Positions 60,303 to 64,000 of a DNA stretch of 64,000 bases are shown here, in pieces. Below the pieces are notes generated by a model, which made no database searches, had not been told where the DNA came from, and saw only the letters and a list, made by a program, of their open reading frames with translations. The translations under genes were made by a program, and so were the position numbers. Location of the stretch: positions 1 to 64,000 of the forward strand of contig JBEBGL010000011.1 of the NCBI GenBank assembly GCA_040081465.1, in the 5' to 3' direction. How positions within the stretch are numbered: the first letter of the stretch is position 1; each line of letters begins with the position of its first letter. The stretch comes from UBA668 sp040081465. Lineage in GTDB: Bacteria > Actinomycetota > Acidimicrobiia > Acidimicrobiales > Ilumatobacteraceae.

Positions 60303-60341
60303 CCCCTCAAGCTAGCGCGTCTGCCATTTCGCCACTCCGAC
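60259..60341 (-). tRNA. tRNA-Leu (anticodon GAG)
   Basis: Reverse complement folds as a type II tRNA: acceptor GTCGGAG/CTCCGAC, D-arm GCGAAATGGCAGACGC, anticodon stem CTAGC/GCTAG with loop TTGAGGG (anticodon GAG, reads CUC/CUU), long variable arm (TACGGGTAACCGTG) and T-arm GGGGGTTCAAGTCCCCC. Discriminator A; no encoded CCA. It lies 14 bases downstream of secG on the same strand, as leuU follows secG in E. coli. Confidence 0.95.
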
Positions 60342-60345
60342 GTGG

Positions 60346-60360
60346 GATAACGAGGTTATC
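60346..60360. other. Short palindrome between secG and tRNA-Leu
   Basis: GATAAC-GAG-GTTATC, a perfect 6-bp inverted repeat overlapping the secG stop. It may be a processing hairpin between the message and the tRNA 5' end. Confidence 0.35.
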
Positions 60361-60595
60361 GCTGCAGTAAGAAACTCAACGCAACGACGGTGCCGATCCA
60401 CAAGATGCCGAACACGGTAGTGATGCGGGTGAGGTTGCGCTCGGCGGCGGTGCTGCCCAACGCAGTCGAACCGGCCCCACCGAACATGTCGCTAAGACCG
60501 CCGCCGCGACCGCTGTGCATGAGCACGCCAGCCACCATGCCGAATAGGCACACGATGTTGACGACAAGCGAGATGTACATGATGGTGTCGCGCAC
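60356..60595 (-). CDS. secG: Preprotein translocase subunit SecG
   Basis: 79 residues, two helices (IMYISLVVNIVCLFGMVAGVL and TTVFGILWIGTVVALSFLL) separated by GRGGGLSDMFGGAGSTALGSTAAERNLTR, the characteristic SecG loop. It joins SecYE in the membrane channel. GTG 60595 is preferred over ATG 60580 because TAGGAT ends 8 bases before the GTG; the longer frame beyond is not SecG-like. The tRNA-Leu gene follows directly. Confidence 0.93.
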   Translation of the reverse strand: MRDTIMYISLVVNIVCLFGMVAGVLMHSGRGGGLSDMFGGAGSTALGSTAAERNLTRITTVFGILWIGTVVALSFLLQR

Positions 60596-60633
60596 GGCTT
60601 GAAATCCTATCGGGACTGGTTGAAAGCGCGCCG

Positions 60634-61665
60634 CTAGATGGCGGCTGTTCCGACCAGCTCGGCGAGGTGCGTTGTCGGGAAGTGGCACGCCACCGGATGG
60701 CCCTGGCCACGATCGATCAGCGCTGGCTCCTCGATCGCGCACAGTTCCTTGGCGATCGGGCAGCGGGTGCGGAAACGGCAACCGCTGGGCGGATTGATCG
60801 GGCTCGGCACATCGCCCTGCAGCAAAATGCGCTGACGGCTGCGCTCGACGGTCGGATCGGGTTCCGGCACCGCGGACAACAAGGCCTGCGTATACGGATG
60901 TGCAGGCGACGTGTAGATCGTCTCGGACGGACCGATCTCCATCAGCTTGCCGAGGTACATCACGGCCATGATGTCGCTGATGTGGCGCACCACCGACAGG
61001 TCGTGAGCGATGAAGAGATAGCTGAGCCCAAGGCGATCCTGTAGATCGTCGAGCAGGTTGACGACGGCACCCTGAATGCTGACGTCGAGCGCGGACACAG
61101 GCTCGTCGAGAACAATGAGCGACGGGTTCAGCGCGAGCGCACGGGCAATACCAATGCGCTGGCGCTGGCCACCCGAGAATTCGTGTGGGAAACGCCGCGC
61201 GTGGTCGGGAGCAAGGCCCACCAGCTCGAGCAACTCGGCGACTCTCTCGCTGTGCTTGCCAGGCACCCGCTGAATGCGAAGCGGCTCGGAGATTGCAGAC
61301 CCAACGGTGAGCCGCGGGTCGAGCGACGCTTGCGGATCTTGGAACACGATCTGCATCTCGCGCCGCATCTTGCGCAAGTCGCCGCGCCCCATGCCGACAA
61401 TTTCTTGTCCTTTGAACTTCACGGAACCAGAGGTCGGTTCGGTTAGGCGCAACACCGTGCGGCCAACAGTCGTCTTGCCGCTGCCGCTCTCGCCCACCAA
61501 GCCCACGGTCTGCCCCGCACCCACGGTGAACGAAACACCCGACACGGCATGCACCGTCGCACGGGTCTTGCGCAGCCCCTTCGAGCCGCTGACGCTGAAG
61601 TGCTTGACGAGGTCGGTGACCTCGAGAACGGGCGCCGATGAATCTGGGCCGGTCTTGGGGCTCAT
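60634..61665 (-). CDS. Oligopeptide/dipeptide ABC transporter ATPase (OppF/DppF)
   Basis: 343 residues. Walker A GESGSGKTTVG, signature FSGGQRQRIGIARAL, Walker B LIVLDEPVSALDVS; the C-terminal oligo_HPY extension (RILLQGDVPSPINPPSGCRFRTRCPIAKELC) has the cysteines that bind an iron-sulfur cluster in this family. It starts 4 bases inside the OppD gene (ATGA overlap) as the last gene of a permease operon that imports peptides. Confidence 0.94.
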   Translation of the reverse strand: MSPKTGPDSSAPVLEVTDLVKHFSVSGSKGLRKTRATVHAVSGVSFTVGAGQTVGLVGESGSGKTTVGRTVLRLTEPTSGSVKFKGQEIVGMGRGDLRKMRREMQIVFQDPQASLDPRLTVGSAISEPLRIQRVPGKHSERVAELLELVGLAPDHARRFPHEFSGGQRQRIGIARALALNPSLIVLDEPVSALDVSIQGAVVNLLDDLQDRLGLSYLFIAHDLSVVRHISDIMAVMYLGKLMEIGPSETIYTSPAHPYTQALLSAVPEPDPTVERSRQRILLQGDVPSPINPPSGCRFRTRCPIAKELCAIEEPALIDRGQGHPVACHFPTTHLAELVGTAAI

Positions 61666-62651
61666 GCCGTTACTCCGCTCGTCTCAGCAAGATCGATTTC
61701 TTTAATGCGCACGCAAGCAGTCATCGAGTGCGCATACGGCTGCAGTTCCGGCAGCTTCTCTGCACACACAGGCGCCGAGTGCGGGCAACGCGCGCGGAAT
61801 GCACAACCCGCGGGCGGTTGCAACATGTTGGGTGGGCGACCAGGAATCGGCAGCAGACGTTCCTGACCGACACGTGGCAGCGAGTTCAGCAAACCGACCG
61901 TGTACGGGTGCGTGGGCGTCGCGAACAGATCGTTCACGGCTGCCCGCTCGACCACGCGGCCGGCGTACATCACCTGCACCCGATCGGCGACTCGCGCGAT
62001 AACGCCCAAGTCGTGAGTGATCATCACGATCGCCTTTTTCATGTCGCGTTGAATTCGTTGGATCACTTCCAGGATCTGTGCCTGCACGGTGACGTCGAGC
62101 GCAGTCGTCGGCTCGTCGGCGATCAACACCTCGGGATCGTTAGCGATCGCCATCGCAATCATCACTCGTTGGCGCATGCCGCCCGAGAACTCGTGCGGGT
62201 ACTGACGCGAGCGCACCTTCGGTTGCGGAATGCCAACAATGTCGAGCAGTTCGACGGCGCGAGCCGTGGCCTCAGATTTAGACACCTCTTGGTGTGCCCG
62301 AATCATCTCGGCGACCTGGTCACCAACTCGGTAGACCGGGTTCAAGGACGACAGGGGGTCTTGGAAGATCATCGCGATCTTCTTGCCACGCACACCGCGC
62401 ATCACCTTGTTGGTCGCGCCCACTAGTTCGACGCCTTCAACGGTCGCCGATCCTGAAATGCGAGCTGAGTTCGGCAGCAAGCCGAGAATGCCGAGGAACG
62501 TCACCGACTTACCGGAGCCGCTCTCGCCGACTACCCCGACCATCTCGCCAGCAGCCACGTCGATGTCGACACCGCGCACAGCCTGCACTGTGCCGTTGGG
62601 TGTCTTGAATGAGACCGTTAGATCTCGCAAGCTGAGAACAGAAGCGTCCAC
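61662..62651 (-). CDS. Oligopeptide/dipeptide ABC transporter ATPase (OppD/DppD)
   Basis: 329 residues. Walker A GESGSGKSVTFL, signature FSGGMRQRVMIAMAI, Walker B LIADEPTTALDVT, plus oligo_HPY cysteine region PPAGCAFRARCPHSAPVC. It pairs with the OppF protein as the heterodimeric motor of the peptide importer. Its start overlaps the OppC stop by 1 base. Confidence 0.94.
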   Translation of the reverse strand: MDASVLSLRDLTVSFKTPNGTVQAVRGVDIDVAAGEMVGVVGESGSGKSVTFLGILGLLPNSARISGSATVEGVELVGATNKVMRGVRGKKIAMIFQDPLSSLNPVYRVGDQVAEMIRAHQEVSKSEATARAVELLDIVGIPQPKVRSRQYPHEFSGGMRQRVMIAMAIANDPEVLIADEPTTALDVTVQAQILEVIQRIQRDMKKAIVMITHDLGVIARVADRVQVMYAGRVVERAAVNDLFATPTHPYTVGLLNSLPRVGQERLLPIPGRPPNMLQPPAGCAFRARCPHSAPVCAEKLPELQPYAHSMTACVRIKEIDLAETSGVTA

Positions 62652-63643
62652 TACTTCACCGTGTCCAGTTTGGCGTCGACTGCGTCGCGCAGTCCATCAC
62701 CGATGAAGTTGATGCAGACGGCTAACAACACGAGCGCCCCACAGGGGAAAACCACCAGCCACCAGTTGCCTTGCTTGGCACCTTCTCGAGAGAGTTCGAC
62801 GAGCTTGCCGAGCGATGTCGAGTCCGAGCCGGGTTGCGGGCCAAGCCCGAAGAACGCCAAGGTCGACTCGGCGACAATTGCGCCGATCACCGACAGCGTC
62901 AGCGCAACCAGAATTGGCCCGATCGAGTTGGGCAACAAATGCGACACGATGATGCGCTTGTTGGAAGCACCAACAGCTCGCGCTGCTTCGATGAATTCTC
63001 GTTCCTTGAGCGCCAGCACCTGACCGCGCACAAGGCGCGCGACACCCATCCAACCGAAAATCGCAAACAGGAAGATGATGAACTTGATCGAACTGATTTC
63101 GCCGATGATGTTCGTGATCCACGAGATATTGCCCAGCGACGCACGGGCGACAACCACGGCCACGAAGAACGGGAAGGCGAGAAAGATGTCGGTTACTCGC
63201 ATCATCAGATCGTCGAACACGCCGCCGTAGAGCCCTGCAACAGCTCCGGCAGCAGTACCGATGACGACCGAGAGAATCGCGGATACAACGCCGATGAACA
63301 GAGAGGTGCGAATCCCCCAGATCAATCGACTGAATATGTCGCGGCCGATGTCGTCGGTGCCCATCCAGGCGAGTTTGCGAGGCGACAGGTAAACGTTGTT
63401 GCCCTCTGAAATCTTCAACACCTGCTCGTTGATGCCATAGCGAGCAGTGAACGGCGCGAATATCACGACGAGCAGCAGGATCCCCATGATGACGGTTGAA
63501 AGCGCAGCGGCCTTGTGCCGCCAGTAACGACGCCATGCCATCTGCAACGGCGTCATCGTCTTTACGTTGAGGGCCTCAAGGTCGTCGACAAAAACCTCCG
63601 TGTCAACTTCGCGCGAGGTGCCGGGAGCGGTTGCGTCAGTCAA
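62651..63643 (-). CDS. Oligopeptide/dipeptide ABC transporter permease (OppC/DppC)
   Basis: 330 residues. An N-terminal OppC_N helix (AAALSTVIMGILLLVVIFAPF), then the BPD permease core; the EAA loop is EREFIEAARAVGASNKRIIVSHLLPNSIG. Five further helices fit OppC. It forms the channel with OppB, whose gene overlaps its start by 8 bases. Confidence 0.93.
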   Translation of the reverse strand: MTDATAPGTSREVDTEVFVDDLEALNVKTMTPLQMAWRRYWRHKAAALSTVIMGILLLVVIFAPFTARYGINEQVLKISEGNNVYLSPRKLAWMGTDDIGRDIFSRLIWGIRTSLFIGVVSAILSVVIGTAAGAVAGLYGGVFDDLMMRVTDIFLAFPFFVAVVVARASLGNISWITNIIGEISSIKFIIFLFAIFGWMGVARLVRGQVLALKEREFIEAARAVGASNKRIIVSHLLPNSIGPILVALTLSVIGAIVAESTLAFFGLGPQPGSDSTSLGKLVELSREGAKQGNWWLVVFPCGALVLLAVCINFIGDGLRDAVDAKLDTVK

Positions 63644-64000
63644 GGCGAATCCTCGGATCGAGATAGGCGTAGGAAACGTCGGCGATCAGGTTGAAGATCA
63701 GAACCGAGATGATGATGATCACCAAGTAAGGCATCAACTGCGGAATGTCGCCGTTGGTGATGGCCTTCAAGAAGTACACACCCATGCCGGGGTAGTTGAA
63801 GATCGCTTCCGTGATGATGAGCCCGCCGAGCAAGCCACCGATATCGATCGCGAGGACGGTCACGATTGGAATCATCGCGTTGCGCACACCGTGCTTGAGC
63901 AGCACTGCACGTTCGGAAAGCCCCTTTGCGCGCGCCGTTCGAACAAAGTCGGACGAGCGCACCTCTAGCAAGGAAGCGCGCATGAAGCGGCTGTACGCGG
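63636..64000 (-). CDS. Oligopeptide/dipeptide ABC transporter permease OppB/DppB (C-terminal part)
   Basis: The last 121 codons are in the window; the frame runs off the right edge. The EAA loop reads SSDFVRTARAKGLSERAVLLKHGVRNAMIP, followed by LGGLIITEAIFNYPGMG and the closing helix. LDPRIRLD is the usual OppB end. Confidence 0.9.
   Translation of the reverse strand, partial: AYSRFMRASLLEVRSSDFVRTARAKGLSERAVLLKHGVRNAMIPIVTVLAIDIGGLLGGLIITEAIFNYPGMGVYFLKAITNGDIPQLMPYLVIIIISVLIFNLIADVSYAYLDPRIRLD

Noticed and set aside
60356..60781. A 141-codon version of SecG
   Set aside because: The first 60 residues are not SecG-like and overlap the OppF end; the GTG at 60595 with TAGGAT upstream gives a normal 79-residue SecG.

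Overview
The window reads as chromosomal DNA of a high-GC actinobacterium, most likely of the Acidimicrobiia (Ilumatobacter-like) type. Supporting signs are a mycothiol-dependent aldehyde dehydrogenase, an F420-type luciferase-like oxidoreductase, two cyclase-ATPase-TPR giants, DUF2510, a PPOX enzyme of the DR2398 type, and secreted proteins carrying repeats that end in VVDVSGYF-like motifs. Genes are densely packed and no gene-free stretch exceeds about 230 bases. About 20 genes start 6-9 bases after a TANNNT -10 hexamer with no Shine-Dalgarno sequence, which indicates mostly leaderless transcription; this pattern decided many start codons here.

Layout. 0.1-3.6 kb: potassium module (KimA-like importer, two TrkA regulators, OB-fold protein). 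3.7-7.2 kb: LmbE deacetylase, cytochrome P450, histidine phosphatase, DUF2510 membrane protein. 7.2-10.7 kb: heterodimeric ABC exporter with one degenerate ATP site. 10.8-13.7 kb: DoxX protein, two unknown membrane-anchored proteins, hexapeptide acyltransferase. 13.8-17.3 kb: phosphatidylcholine synthase, S58 (NylC/DmpA-type) amidohydrolase and panB-panC. 17.3-24.0 kb: FAD oxidoreductase, cyclase-AAA-TPR regulator, and an ABC/FtsX transporter whose ATPase ends in a cyclic-nucleotide-binding domain. 24-31.9 kb: proA, a metallo-beta-lactamase hydrolase, a TauE-type permease, a 2OG-Fe oxygenase, a GNAT plus N-acylamino-acid-racemase pair, a LigD-type polymerase and MscR. 32-37.8 kb: a TetR-controlled catabolic cluster with a NicX-like pyridine-ring dioxygenase and a 23-bp palindromic operator. 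37.8-53.6 kb: surface and secreted enzymes (SHOCT protein, OafA-type acyltransferase, M28 lipoprotein, matrixin-like protease), small stress or detoxification enzymes, an ECF sigma factor with its partner, a flavoprotein, a VOC protein and a large membrane protein.

53.65-60.27 kb looks like integrated mobile DNA lodged at the 3' end of a tRNA-Leu(GAG) gene. Near-identical 21-base repeats mark both ends (TGAGACC, 3 variable bases, CGTGTCGGAGG). A third related copy in the middle divides it into a cyclase/NB-ARC/TPR cargo segment and a segment with an HTH protein, a Rep_trans-type initiator or relaxase, and a large serine recombinase whose reading frame runs into the tRNA antisense. 60.36 kb to the end returns to core genes: secG (next to tRNA-Leu, as in E. 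coli secG-leuU) and an Opp/Dpp peptide ABC operon that runs off the window.
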